Of a DNA stretch of 64,000 nucleotides, positions 11,549 to 23,150 are shown one piece after another. This DNA is from Spizellomyces sp. 'palustris' (lineage: Eukaryota; Chytridiomycota; Chytridiomycetes; Spizellomycetales; Spizellomycetaceae): contig QEAR01000083.1 in NCBI GenBank assembly GCA_006535965.1, positions 29,429-93,428 of the forward strand. Reading direction: 5' to 3'. The position numbers were made by a program, and so were the translations under genes. Each line of letters begins with the position of its first letter. Positions within the stretch are counted from its first letter, which is position 1. The notes beneath the pieces are model-generated. The model was given only the letters and a program-made list of their open reading frames with translations, did no database searches and had not been told where the DNA came from.

Positions 11549-11862
11549 TCACTGCAAAACAATCGTTGGTACCGTTCTTCCCTCACCTGCGCCTGGTGGG
11601 TGCTCTTGGTGGTAAACATGCATGGTCTCCCCCAAATCATCCCACTTGATCATATCGATTTTGGCACAAATGTTGGTCCCAACGTGAAAGAAGGAATCCA
11701 CTCTAAACTTTTCGATTGCCAGCCTCGATATTATGCACTTGTTCGACCGCAAGTTTTAATCCGACTTGTAAAATCGTATGGGCTCTACCACTCGGAAGAT
11801 TGAAGAACATCATCCAAGAAATTTTCAAAACTACCAACGCGATCTCTGAGCTTGGTGATCAT
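11549..11862 (-). CDS. Candidate small prefoldin-like (UXT-like) protein
   Basis: Two minus-strand exons, 11789-11862 and 11549-11723, join in phase across a 65-nt GT-AG intron and give about 82 residues. The first exon has KLRDRVGSFENFLDDVLQSS, resembling the N-terminal helix of UXT/prefoldin-alpha proteins (RYETFISDVLQ in the animal protein). The second has FRVDSFFHVGTNICAKI, resembling the VDLGCNFFV segment. The helix between them is much shorter than in UXT, so it may be truncated, mis-spliced or another family. It starts 20 bp from the divergent aminopeptidase gene, so the two would share a promoter. Confidence 0.4.
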
Positions 11863-11882
11863 TTGTTCTGTGACCCATTACA

Positions 11883-14098
11883 ATGACCACTGGGACACTG
11901 CTCTTACGCCGTTGTGCCTTGCGGCCACTTCGGCATTCTGTAATAAGGGTTCGACGACTGTCCTCCACACCTATCGCTTCCGCTGACGCCACTGTCATTG
12001 GCGTCTATCAAGCAGACAATGGCAATGTCACCGCCGACGCTTTGGCAAAGCAAGGCGCCAAATTGCCGTCCCGAGCCGTTGATTCCATTGTATCCCAATT
12101 ACATATCTCAAGATTCCAGGGGAAGAACAACGAAGTACGACTGTGAGTGCCTTTGGGAGGAGATGTAGCGCCGAATGACACAAGATTTACAGAAACCACC
12201 TGCGTGTGGAATTCAGACTTTATGGAATGGAGGGAGCGCCTTCACCGATCGTGGGAGTTGTAGGTCTCGGCAAGCGATCCCAAGACAAGAATGAAAATGC
12301 CGAGACAGCTAGATCTGCGGTGGGTTTAACGCACAATGCGAACACTCCTGTTGACGAATTTACCGAGTTGCCACGTTCAGGCGTCCGCTGCCCTTTCTGC
12401 TATAAAGCGCCTATCTCCAAAGTCGCCGATATCTGTAGAATTTGATGCTCTCGGTAGCGCACTTGGTAGGTTGAAGCGGGGGATGCCGATGGTCTCACAT
12501 TTGCTTACCTGAGACTACCGCAGCCACTGCAGAGGGTGCTACTCTGGGCACGTATGATTTCACTCAGTACAAGGAGGAGAAAGCGGCGCCAGTTACCGTT
12601 TCCTTACGAGAAGAGCATGCGGCTAGCGAGGACTGGCGTCTGGGCTCGGTGAATGGTCAAGGTATGGTTTTATGTCGGATGCCCTCATTTGACCCCAGAC
12701 TAAACGGGAAGGCCAACAGCCCAGAACCTAGCGCGGACTCTCGCTGAAACACCCGCGAATCTCCTAACACCAGCGCTCTTCTGCGACCGGGCCAAGGAGC
12801 TATTTGCTGGCCATTCATCTGTCGAGCTTGCAGTACATGATAAAGCATGGGCCGAAGAACAACAGATGGGTGCTTTCCTGAGTGTTGCCCGCGGGACGGA
12901 GGAACCACTACGGTTTCTTGAGATTATTTATCGTGGTGGGAATCAGCAGGATGCTCCTGTTGCCTTGGTGGGTAAAGGGGTTACATTTGACTCTGGAGGC
13001 ATCTCTATCAAACCGTCGACGGATATGGCGTTGATGAAGGGAGATATGGTAAGTATCATAGGCTACCAGGTGGTGTTCCACCAAACGCCGCGGCGACTTA
13101 CAGATGATCTTAGGGTGGGGCCGCCGCGGTCCTCGGTGCAATGTGGGGCATTACCCAACTACGCCCACATGTAAATGTCGTGGCCGTGATACCGTTGACA
13201 GAGAACATGCCTTCTGGGAGAGCGACAAAGCCGGGTGATCTCGTTCGTGCGAGAAATGGTAAAACCATCGAAGTGGACAACACAGGTATGTATCTGCGCG
13301 ACCTGTTTCCGATGAGTTGAGCCTCTTAGAAATCATATCATTGCATGTCCTCGTCTCCTATTTCAGATGCAGAGGTATGAATGCCGTTGTGTTAGTCTTG
13401 GCCATTGGTACTGAAATTTCATTGAAATAGGGTCGCTTGATATTGGCAGATGCGTAAGTAAATATGAGAATTCTATTGAAGTAATGCGTTTGACTTTTTC
13501 TCCCACAGCATCCACTACGTCACCGAGACATACAAACCGCATACTGTCGTTGAATTATCTACCTTGACTGGAGCTATGGATGTTGCCCTTGGCGAAGGTT
13601 ATGCTGGCGTGTTCAGCACATCGGACACGTTATGGGAGCAACTGGAGAACGCCGGTAAAACCACCGGCGATCGGTTCTGGAATATGCCTATGGATGACGT
13701 GTACAAGAAGCAGTTAAAAAGCAACGTTGCTGACTTGAAGAATGTTGGAGGGCGCTCTGCTGGGTCATGTACTGCCGCGGTGTTCTTGAAGGAATTTGTT
13801 CCCGGACTTGGCAAAACGGACGAAGGGGTAGCATCGGGAGCATCTAGTGTTCGATTTGCGCATATAGGTAAGATTACTGACAAGTCCACTCATTCAAGGC
13901 ATAAAGCTGACTCAAGAACCAGACATTGCCGGAGTCATGCACAAGAAAGGGGGAGACGGATATATTAGCAGTGGCATGACAGGTATAGTGTGTATTGACG
14001 GCACACAATTCAGGCGTAGTCTCGCTCATCACTTTTTGTGCTTTCAAGGACGGCCCACAAGAAGCATTATTGAGTTTGTCCGTTCAATTTCTAAATAA
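11883..14098 (+). CDS. Leucyl aminopeptidase, peptidase family M17 (mitochondrial leader)
   Basis: Zn/Mn-dependent M17 peptidase that trims N-terminal residues from peptides. Exons join in phase to give an Arg-rich, acid-poor leader ([20 protein letters not shown]) typical of mitochondrial import, an N-terminal domain, then catalytic-domain signatures: [26 protein letters not shown] (metal Lys and Asp), [13 protein letters not shown] (active-site block), [22 protein letters not shown] and GMTGRPTR. All expected metal ligands and the catalytic Lys/Arg are visible. NTDAEGRL is assembled from four exons, including one of 8 nt (13367-13374, ATGCAGAG) and one of 23 nt (13431-13453). The last exon starts at 14049 and stops at 14098. 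Start 11883 is the first ATG of the leader. Confidence 0.92.
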
Positions 14099-14277
14099 TA
14101 CATTTCTTTTTCCATTGTTGCTACCATTGCCTACCCGTCTTTTGTTTATATTTCCAACTAAGCATTGCACGTCACACCCGTGACCGCCCGTGATCCTTCG
14201 TTGACCATGACGACCCCCCCGTTTCCCACATGCAGATCTCACTTGTTGCCGCTTCCTAGCGCCTTTAGAGAATAGCG

Positions 14278-16093
14278 ATGGCGGACCGATCCAAAGCTAA
14301 AGATCCTTACGGTGACAAGTCTGAGTGCGTAACGTGGCATCTTTCCTGTCATGTTGTGAAAACTGACTTTTGAATCCCACACAGGACCACCCAAGGTGGG
14401 CAGTACGCTGGGTACGACGCGTCCAGCTACTCGTCGTATTATGGTAGTCAGGAAGGATCTCAGGGAAACACCAGCAATCCTGGAGGGGGTGGCCACTCTG
14501 GAGGCAGCTACGACTATTACGGTGCCACAAACGAAGGAGGTAGAGTAGTGGACGCACCATTCCCATGGCGGCATTCGCTAAAAGTGGTGTTCCTTGTTAG
14601 GCTACGCCACACAGCAGCAGTATGCCGACTATTACGGACAACAGAGCGGTGGTGGCTCTAATGGCTATGGTGGCTCCGATCGAAGCTATGGTAGCAGAAA
14701 TTACGGAGGCGGCCAACAGAGTCGAGACTACGGGAGCGGGGGATCTCGGGCTGATACAAGCAACGCAGGAGGTAGCGGTAAGCTGCCCAGTGCAAAGGTC
14801 ATATGCGCTTTCTCCTGCTAATTCTTTTTGCTCATGCAAGAGGGCAAGACCCACAGCCAGGATACAATCTACATTACTGGATTGTCCAAAAGTGTCACTG
14901 AACAGAAGCTCATCGACCATTTCGGAAGCATCGGCATAATTAAGGTAGTGAGTTTATTATCGTCGCATGCCGTCAAGGATTCTATCTGAAGGGGTTGTGT
15001 TTTGTCAGACTGATAAGAAGCTTCAAAAGCCAAAAGTGTGGTTATACAAAGACAAAGCCACAGGACTACCTAAAGGAGATGCGACTGTGACCTATGATGA
15101 TCCGCACTCGTGCGATGGAGCGATTAATTGGTTTGACGGTATAACCCTTTTTGTATATTTTGGCTCGGGATCTACCCGGATGGCATCTAAATGATATGGT
15201 TATTTCTTTCTTTAAGGTAAGGTATTTGAGGGCTCCACCCTGAAAGTTGAACGCGCTGAGCAGAAAGCCCCTCCACCTGGTGGTTGGGGCGGCGGTGGTG
15301 GTCGTGGTGGTCGTGGGCGCGGCGGAGGTCGTGGCGGAGGTCGTGGCGGCAGCCGAGATGGAGGAGGTCGCGAAGGAGACTGGATGTGCTCGTGAGTTCC
15401 CCAAGATAAAGTGCTTGAACGGATCGATGTAACCAACTGTCTGATTATAACTAGATGTGGTAACACCAACTTTCAGTGGAGGGATAGCTGTAACCGCTGC
15501 CACTCAGCTAAACCTGACGGAGCAGGCGGAGCAGGTGGACCGCCCCCTGGGCGCGATGGCGGCCGCGACGGAGGTCGTGAAGGACGGGGTAGTGATTGGG
15601 CATGCGAGTAAGTCGGGCTCAGCCACACTGGCCATGTGATCTATAGTCCTGATCCCGACATTGCAGATGCGGCAATGCGAATTTTGCTTGGAGGACCTCC
15701 TGCAACAAGTGTCAGCAACCCAAACCTGGAAACTCTGGCCCCGCGTACGAAGGAGGCGGCCGTAGCTCCGGCGCTGGTCGGGGAGGCTCCAGGCCAGGCG
15801 ATTGGACATGCCAGTAAGTCATTTTTACCTTGCGCTAGTTAAGTGTGAAAATGTTTACAAAGTATGCCTTTAGATGCGGAAACACAAACTTTTCATGGAG
15901 GGATTCATGCCACAAGTGTCAAGCGGCGAAGCCGGGTGGAGGATCCGGAGGTGGTGGCGGTTATGATGGCGGCAGCTCCTACGGCGGGGGTCGCTCCGGA
16001 GGGTACCGTTCTGGAGGGTACGACAGGGGCGGGCATGACAGGGGTGATCATCGGTCGGATGCTCGTCGCGACCGCCGCGACCGGCCGTATTAG
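14278..16093 (+). CDS. TET/FUS-EWS-TAF15-type RNA-binding protein with RRM and three RanBP2 zinc fingers
   Basis: Begins [16 protein letters not shown], followed by a low-complexity Gly/Ser/Tyr/Gln-rich prion-like region. A single RRM follows ([22 protein letters not shown] through [11 protein letters not shown] and [12 protein letters not shown]), then RGG-rich linkers and three RanBP2-type zinc fingers: [20 protein letters not shown] (about 15380-15500), [20 protein letters not shown] and [20 protein letters not shown] (about 15800-15920). Each is a W-x-C-x-C..N..C-x2-C finger split by an intron inside its first cysteine pair. The tail is a second Gly/Arg/Ser domain ending [12 protein letters not shown] proteins bind RNA and RNA polymerase II and phase-separate; metazoan FUS has one such finger, so three is notable. 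The nuclear RNA-processing role is inferred from architecture. Confidence 0.88.
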
Positions 16094-16277
16094 ACAAAGC
16101 GGCGGTTTTTGAACAATAAAATCTCTGTACTTTTGTTCACAATCGCGATTGCCATCAGTGTCTATGATTGCATGCAGTATTATTTATGTATATGGTACGG
16201 TCGTTGCTATGGAATCTATATGCTGTTAATCAGTCGGAGGTCGCTAGAATCACCCACCAGGGGGCCCTTCCAGCTAA

Positions 16278-18232
16278 TCATAATTGTGGAATGCAGACGG
16301 TCTCGCCTAGCCTTGACGTAAATACGGTCCCTTCGGCAAGATTTCTTCGTATTCGGCTTTCTTCTAAATACTTGGGAGGGTCAAGGTAATGCTCATCTGA
16401 CATCATAAACGTTCCCCAGTGCACGCCAATCGAGTAGGAAGCGTTCAAATCGGTATGAATCTGGCACGCCTCGTCGGGGTCCACGTGTTGGTGTCGAAGG
16501 AACCATCGTGGTTCGTAGGCGCCGATAGCTATACTGGCGATGAGCCCAAGCAGCGAGGTATCATCAAGGTTTGAGAAGAACTTACGCAATGCAGCTAGAG
16601 TTATGGGGCCATACTTTCTTCCGATTTCTTTGAATGCGGTACAGTACCCCGTATCCCCGCAGTGAAAGAAGCTACTAGTTGGGCCTTTCACAACAAAGGA
16701 ACACCACAAAGTTCTATTGACATCAAAGAAGTGGCGTCCACTCCAATGCTGTATTGGGGTGCCGACGATGCGAAGTGTATTTTCGTGAAGGCGTTCTTCC
16801 CACCAATCAAGCTCCACCACCTACGTATACAGTTGTTAACACCACATAGCTGAGCATAGAGACCACGTCAATTCTTACATTTGTAACGCCATGGCTACCA
16901 AACCAGTCACGAAGACCGAGAGGTATGTACCAAGTGACGGAATTACCGAGTTCCTTTACGACTGCCCGATCTGGCAGATCTATCATCAGCCGGGCGAAGT
17001 CAATGCATATTTTCAGAGTGTACACGTACCAAGATGATCATAGTGATCATGCGACACAAGTACGATATCAATCTTTGGCAAGTCAGAGAGATTACATGGC
17101 ACCGGTCGAAGACGGCGGGGTCCTAACCAGTTGCCCACAGTTCGAGAGCTGCATCCAACACAAGATGAGCGTCATTTTAACCCAGGCGAGATGATAGTAA
17201 CATACCTGAATATCGGATCCGTAAGAATGTTATAACCATCCATCTGTACTAGGCAAGTTGATTGACCTAGACAAGTGCTGTTAGTACGTGATACATCTCC
17301 CGATACCAATTCAACAGCAGTTCTGTCCTGCCTTACCAAACCACGTCACTGTCATTGACGGTCGGGACCCATTTGATGGCAAGGTGATCCAGGAAGCATC
17401 AAGGTCTTCCACTGAGCTGCGGTTATGGAAATTTTGCAACAGTTCCCAGTTCGGTTGTACTGTGGGAAGGCTTTCCGCCAAGACCTGACGTAAGATGGAC
17501 AAAGCATGTTATATGCAGGACTGACCAAGTGCGCTGACAAAGGAAAGCAACCTTATCGTCCTTGGGCACGCCATTTCGATTATGTCTTGTAAGCTGCCAA
17601 CGGACATACTCCCAGATGTTCGTCGCATTTTTATCTCGCCATTCCAAAAACGGATTGACAAAGCGCCCAGCAAAATTCAACGAAGTATAAAATTTCTGTC
17701 TCCAGAATCCCATCGATGCCCTCGACAATGCCACAGCCTTGCGCGTTTCGTCCGGGTTGGCAGGTTCCAAGCCTTCTTCTTCCTCGGCTTCATTGACATT
17801 CTCCACCTCTTCGACTTCCTTCATTTGACCGTCAATAAATTCCCAATGGCGTTCAATTGCCCGTCTTCGGTGCCTTCGGTGCCATAACCAGCGGCCTTGC
17901 TCAAATAAAAGTATACCTCCGAGTACGGTCACTGGGACGGCTGCAAAAAAGTACGGCCGAACGCCCAAAACAGCAATAGTTGGGTGACCCATGGAAGAAC
18001 GTTGGCGAGGGTGCCCGATACCTATGGGTTGAGGTCCCGGTTCGCCTGCAACAAAGGACTTGATGGGGGTTCGGTCGTTGACGGAAAAACCCGTCGTTGA
18101 GGGATGTCCAAAGGTGAAAGAAATTCGTCGGCATACGAAATTGCCTGGTTGAGTCATCAAGTGCTGTGCCACTGAACACGTTGAAGTTGCCGATCGAAAG
18201 CGTTTTTGGAGATTTCCAGCAGATTGCCACAA
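16278..18232 (-). CDS. NAPE-hydrolysing phospholipase D (metallo-beta-lactamase fold)
   Basis: Zinc hydrolase that releases N-acylethanolamines from N-acyl-phosphatidylethanolamine. Spliced minus-strand exons give an N-terminal region with a membrane helix (PYFFAAVPVTVLGGILLF), NPFLEWRDKN, MTVTWFGQSTCLVQMDGYNI, LTDPIFS, then the zinc motif VSHDHYDHL (HxHxDH), YIPLGLRDWF, VELDWWEE, PIQHWSGR, CGDTGYC and, after removing an in-frame intron at LAAL|PIGAYEPRWF, HQHVDPDEA, GVHWGTFMMSDEHYLDPP. All these blocks align with animal NAPE-PLD. The His of the usual WxGHAT/S block is Gln here. The membrane helix suggests organelle anchoring. Start choice is open: 18232 lies only 11 bp from the divergent POLE3 gene, and an in-frame Met at 18157 would leave a more normal promoter. 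Confidence 0.9.
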
Positions 18233-18243
18233 AAAACGGTACC

Positions 18244-19166
18244 ATGACTTCCATAGACGACCTAGACCTTCCTCGGTCCATTATTGGGAGGGTGATAAAG
18301 AACGCAGTAAGTGCTCTTTCATGAAAATTGGAGGCGGGGACGGCCAGGATTCTCATATTTTCCTGTCAGCTACCCGAAGGAGCGCAGGTCCAAAAAGATG
18401 CAAAGGCAGCTATGACCAAGGCGTGCACTGGTACGTCTCCCGATCTCTAGACATAGAGAACACCCGGTCTTGGGTCACTCTACGCAAGAGAGCACGTCGT
18501 TAACTTTAGATCTCATTCATGATCTTTGACTGGCTTCCCTAGTATTTATCAACTATCTGACCGCCACGGCTCTTGACGTGACAAAACACAGTGATCGTAA
18601 ATCTATCAGTGCAAACGACATTTTCAGAGCATTGGCGATCCTTGAATTTGATCAGTTTTTGCCAATGATTAAAGTTGCCGTTGAAGGTATGTGGGGATAT
18701 GCAATAGCTCTCAGTTACCTGGGGCCCGATATTGGTCGGGCGACAACAACAGACTCTCATACTGAGCATTCCGCACTGTGCAGAATTTCAGCAAAAAGCT
18801 AAAGAAAAGCGTCAAGAGTACAAACGAAATTTCAAAGAAAAGCACCGTGTGTCTAATGCGGCGACAGCGTCTGCAGACGAGGAGGGTGACGCTGGCTATG
18901 AAGGGGACACCTCGATGGCAGTGGACGAGCCAGTGAAAAGCGAACGGGTGGAAGGATCTGGGTCGATACCGCAGAAGCGGAAATCGAACGCTGGGACAAT
19001 AGGATCAATAAAACGGCCAAAGTTACCAAAAGGAGAAGGAGGAGTGGAAAACGGGTCGGATCACGGTTCTGACCAGGAAACGGTAACGGATCAGGAGGGG
19101 CAAAGAGATGGATCAGATCAAGAGGATGCTGAGAGCAGTGCTGGTGGACAAATGGACTCCGCCTGA
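18244..19166 (+). CDS. POLE3: DNA polymerase epsilon histone-fold subunit (Dpb4/POLE3-like)
   Basis: Four exons (18244-18306, 18370-18430, 18543-18686, 18784-19166). The start MTSIDDLDLPRSIIGRVIKN runs into a CBF/NF-Y-type histone fold: LPRSIIGRVIK, QVQKDAKAAMTKACTVFINYL, SISANDIFRALAILEFDQFLP. It matches POLE3/Dpb4, which pairs with Dpb3/POLE4 in the polymerase epsilon holoenzyme and in ISW2/CHRAC-type remodelers. The C-terminal 115 residues are acidic and Ser/Asp/Glu-rich with a basic KRKSN..KRPKLPK patch that could be a nuclear localisation signal. Convergent with ARPC5; divergent from NAPE-PLD with starts only 11 bp apart. Confidence 0.92.
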
Positions 19167-19308
19167 ATCCGCACATGTCGTATATATACCAAAAAGCAGA
19201 CACTCTTCTTCTTGGGCATAGATGATGTTTGCACGACTGCTTTCATTGGTCCGATGTGTCGAGTACAACCGCCATGAATGGGATATAAATCTATTTATTC
19301 TGTTATAT

Positions 19309-19952
19309 TTACACAGTCTTCCTATCCGTCAAAGCTCGCACTATGCCTCCCAATCCTCCAGCTTCGGTAGCCTGTAATCAATCATCAACACGATGAGTTC
19401 ACAATAGACCATGATTTGGACAAGGAATTCCTCACCTTCTCGTGCCACGTCAGAAGGATGGCAGAATTGTATAACTCTGGTGAGCCCATGCCTCGGTAAA
19501 TGTACTTCATAAGAATGTCCATTTGTTGTGTGGATAGGCCCTTGATGATGTTGACGATATCAGTGGATCTGGCGGCAGAAAGTGCTTCCACAACCGTAGC
19601 TGTGTTTCTGTCCTGCGCGGTTGTAAGAAGAAAGACCATCTGCTGTTTACAAAGGTACAGATTTACCTTGACTTGCTGTAGCGCACGGCCCGCTGGAGGG
19701 TTCTCGAGTGCTTTTGCGACGGCACCCGCAACATCTCCCCTAAGCTGTCAGTTAGTGGCACGGCCAGCCAAACAATAACTTTCCAGAGTTTTGCACAAAC
19801 CGTGACAGATAATTCCGCACGTCAGCGGCGCGAGAGTTCACTTCAGCTTCCACTTGGGCTGAATCAGCGGTTGGTCCGCTTGCGGTCTGGTTCTCATCAA
19901 CGAATGCATCCTCGTCGTCGTACTGGTCCACATTAATCCTGCGATGGGACAT
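19309..19952 (-). CDS. ARPC5: Arp2/3 complex subunit 5 (ARPC5/p16)
   Basis: Minus-strand gene with about four exons: MSHRRINVDQYDDEDAFVDE, an alpha-helical exon with VRNYLSRFVQ, GDVAGAVAKALENPPAG, TATVVEALSAARSTDIVNII and ILMKYIYRGMGSPELYNSAILLTWHEKV, ending GGLGGIVRALTDRKTV. These are the standard ARPC5 helices, including the LLxWHE and the terminal GGxGxIVRxLxDRKTV block. ARPC5 holds Arp2 in the branched-actin nucleator. Length (about 150 aa) is normal. Actin branching fits an amoeboid or phagocytic-capable early fungus, but Arp2/3 is widespread in fungi. Confidence 0.93.
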
Positions 19953-20923
19953 GTTTCAAACCTTGAAATGGAATTTGAGAATTTGGGCAATGCTCTCGAA
20001 AAGTTCAACTCGTCTTATTGACTCCACGACGCCGATATTCGGTAAAGGATTGTGCCAATTGGTTGCTCCAATGAACGGATGCCGAACGCGCCTCACCTGT
20101 TGGTCAAGTCAGCCAAGGTCGGCATTGGATGGAATCCACCAGTCGAACACGTTCCATCCATTGTCAGCCAGAACTTCACACAGCAACTCGGAGACGACGA
20201 CAGGCAGTTCCTTCCGGAAGGAGAAGAAGGTAGCGGATAAAGAATATTGCATTTAGAACTTTGCACATACTTTTTGAATTAAAAACATTCCAATCTACTT
20301 CTTGGGTTTCTATCTTTTGAACGCAGAGAGCACCCCATCTATATACATATTTGACATAATGTACAAGGAACGAGCAGATGTCAACTATCTCGGCTCGTCC
20401 TCCCCGAAAGCCTCCATTGTGTTCACCACCAATCCCGCAAAATCCAAAAAGCTCGATACCGCCGTCCGCACCACCCGTACAGATACTCCTCGTATGGTGC
20501 TAGTTTCCTCCCTTAGATATACGCATATGTCTCGCTTAACCATGCGTGGTACTCACACAACCAGGGATGTTCCTTCCACATTCATCTCCTTTTGACATTC
20601 AGTTACTTTCAGTTCCTTGTCGACTGAGAGCACTTGTTGCGCTATTGTTGCTAGTCGACTGTCGGGAAAGGGAATATTGATTGTGCTGTTGTATGTCAGA
20701 GTCAGCCAATGCAACGCTCAAAACAAAGTGTACTGCAGACGTACACAATATGAGCCAGTGTAGACATGGCGATGTGTTCAATCGGGAGGGACAAACCGTC
20801 AAGAATGAGATCGCAGTGCCTGAGCAAAGTGGTTACTTTTGCATGGCTGCAACCAACGTATTCAAAGTCGTTCAAATCCATGCGCGTCCGCCTTGTGCGG
20901 CTGACCTTGTAGAACTAGCAATC
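19953..20923. other. Region between ARPC5 and NMT without a firm gene
   Basis: Nearly 1 kb with two overlapping small plus-strand frames (see 20048-20240) and a 78-residue plus frame from the ATG at 20359 (MYKERADVNYL) with no recognisable motif. The final 240 bp extend the NMT frame upstream of its likely start but read as leader sequence. Confidence 0.35.
20048..20240 (+). CDS. Possible coding exon of an unknown small protein
   Basis: An open frame after an AG at 20047 reads PIGCSNERMPNAPHLLVK, then KVGIGWNPPVEHVPSIVSQ, and ends ..GEEGSG at a TAA. Codon third positions look coding-like. It could join an upstream piece starting at 19972 (MEFENLGNALEK) through a weak 42-45 nt intron that keeps phase. 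No family was recognised, and the overlapping 101-residue frame from 19951 is an alternative. Confidence 0.25.
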
Positions 20924-22907
20924 ATGGCATCCGAGTCAAAGGTCGAAACGCAGGCGGACGAAGTGGAGGGTTTGGAAACGATAGTTACACCCGGGGCAGC
21001 CAATGCGACGAGATCTGATATCTCCAACGCTCAAAATGGCGTCGCAAGTAGTTCATCTGGATCGGCGGCTGTACCGGATGCTGTGTTGCAGAAACAAATG
21101 GAAGAGATCATGAGGAAGGTGCGTAATAGAAATTCTACCTCTTTAGCATAGCCAGCTTTTGGACCTGCTTGGTCGATTAGCTCTCTCCTAATCATGACAT
21201 TGTCGACAGGTAGCCAAGGTAGATCTGATACGAAACCTCGCCACCAATGATCAAAGGACTCGCAGGAACCCGAAGGACATGGACCAGTATAAATTTTGGA
21301 AGACTCAGCCAGTTCCCCGCGTCGGTAGGTCGAGGGTGAATGAAGGATTGCCTTGGGCTGGCGGCTCACGTCTTGAATTCAGACGAGAAGATTGAACAAA
21401 ACGGTCCGATCGAACCCGATATGAAGCGCGAGGAATTACGCCAGGAACCTTATCCGCTCCCAAAAGAATTCGAGTGGTCCCTTATTGACATTGAAGATGA
21501 AGCGCAGATCAAGGAACTTTATCAGTTACTTTCGCTCAACTACGTGGAAGATGATGATGCAATGTTTCGATTTGACTACTCTGCAGAATTCTTGAAGTGG
21601 TTTGTATGCCCTACTCAAAGTGGTATTCTTTGTACTGCCACTAAATAGTCCTTGACAGGGCGCTTAAACCTCCAGGATGGAAACAAGTTTGGCATATCGG
21701 CGTACGTGTGGCCTCCAATAAAAAACTGGTTGCCTTCATCAGCGGTGTTCCTGCCGATCTTCGAATAACCGCCCAGTGAGTAACTTGGCAATTCTTGTGA
21801 ATAGGTGATAAGGATATTGAGGGATTCCCTTTTTGTTGCAGTAAGCAGAAGCTTGTGGAAATCAACTTCTTGTGCGTGCATAAAAAGTTACGAGCAAAAC
21901 GGCTGGCTCCAGTCTTGATCAAGGAAGTCACGCGACGAGTGAATCTAGAGGGTATATTCCAGGCAACCTATACGGCTGGAGTCTATCTTCCCACACCTGT
22001 TACAACGTGCAGGTATGAACGACTGATGGGCGTCATCACCGGAGAGCGGAAAACCACAGATGGCTAATCAACCGTATTCCTCTAGATATTATCATCGGTC
22101 GCTCAACCCAAAGAAGCTGATTGAGACGGGCTTCTCGCATCTAGGAAGAAATATGACAATGGCGAGGACAATTCGCTTGTACAAACTACCGGAGGTCAGT
22201 TTTACGCCGTGTATCCATTACGCAGAGCAGCGTGTGAATATGAAATCCATTGTAGACTACGTCAACACCAGGCTTGCGGCCTATGGCACCAGAAGATGTG
22301 GCGCCTGTCACGTCCCTTCTGAATCAGTATATGCGCCGATTCCCCATGTCTCCAACGTTCTCAGAGGATGACGTTCGTCACTGGCTACTGCCGATTGATA
22401 AGGTTCTATACAGTTATGTCGCATTGGTAAGTAAAAAAGACTGTATAATTGTTGAAATCCCATGCACTCATCGCGATCTTGATATGTTTATTTTTATTGC
22501 AGAACCCCAAAACTCAAAAAATTTCCGACTTCTTCTCCTTCTACTCATTACCATCAACTGTCATCGGTCATCCGGTTCACAAACATATCAACGCAGCGTA
22601 CCTCTTCTATTATGCCCCCAAGGGGCTAGGGGAGGACGTCAAGCACCTTCAAGTCCTTCTGAAAGATGCATTGATTTTGGCAAGAAAGGTAAGTGTGGCG
22701 ATTGTGAGCCCTTTGTACGTCCTTGTCAATGATTTAATGGTGGCGTAGGCCGGTTTCGACGTCTTCAATTGTTTAGATCTGATGCAAAACGGCAATTTCC
22801 TCGAAGAACTCAAGTTTGGGCGGGGAGACGGTAACCTACATTACTATCTGTACAACTACCGGTGCCAGCCTTTGAAACCAGAGGAAATGGGCTTGGTCCT
22901 GTTGTAA
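20924..22907 (+). CDS. NMT1: Glycylpeptide N-tetradecanoyltransferase (N-myristoyltransferase)
   Basis: Transfers myristate from myristoyl-CoA to N-terminal Gly of target proteins. Spliced exons read [13 protein letters not shown], an acidic/Ser-rich leader, [102 protein letters not shown] (acyl-CoA site), [63 protein letters not shown] and FNCLDLMQN, ending with the free carboxyl terminus LVLL used as catalytic base in NMT. Every conserved block is present and length is normal. The frame runs open upstream of 20924 to about 20681, but that part is not conserved and probably 5' UTR. Confidence 0.95.
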
Positions 22908-23150
22908 TCTCCACCCTTGTACTAGGGGGCCTGCCCCAGATATAGGATTGGAAAATAGTGTATGTAGTGAACTAATGACTGAGCTGCCCTTATACGACAC
23001 CTTCCAATACATAGTCCCGATTTAATTAGCTTTATTTGCATACTATTTACAAGTACAAGGTTCTATGTGCACTTTTTTTCATCATCGAGCTGACTGTATC
23101 TTCCGCACGCCACTCATGGCCACAATATCATTTATGTTTGTTTCCAGGAC

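Noticed and set aside
15066-15503. Proline- and threonine-rich antisense ORFs over the FUS-like gene
   Set aside because: Shadow of RGG repeats on the other strand.
19951-20256. 101-residue plus-strand ORF starting in the CATG of the ARPC5 start
   Set aside because: Overlaps the more coding-like frame at 20048-20240 and lacks motifs.
20681-20923. In-frame extension of NMT upstream of 20924
   Set aside because: Cys-rich and non-conserved; NMT proteins normally start near the acidic/Ser region, so this is 5' UTR.
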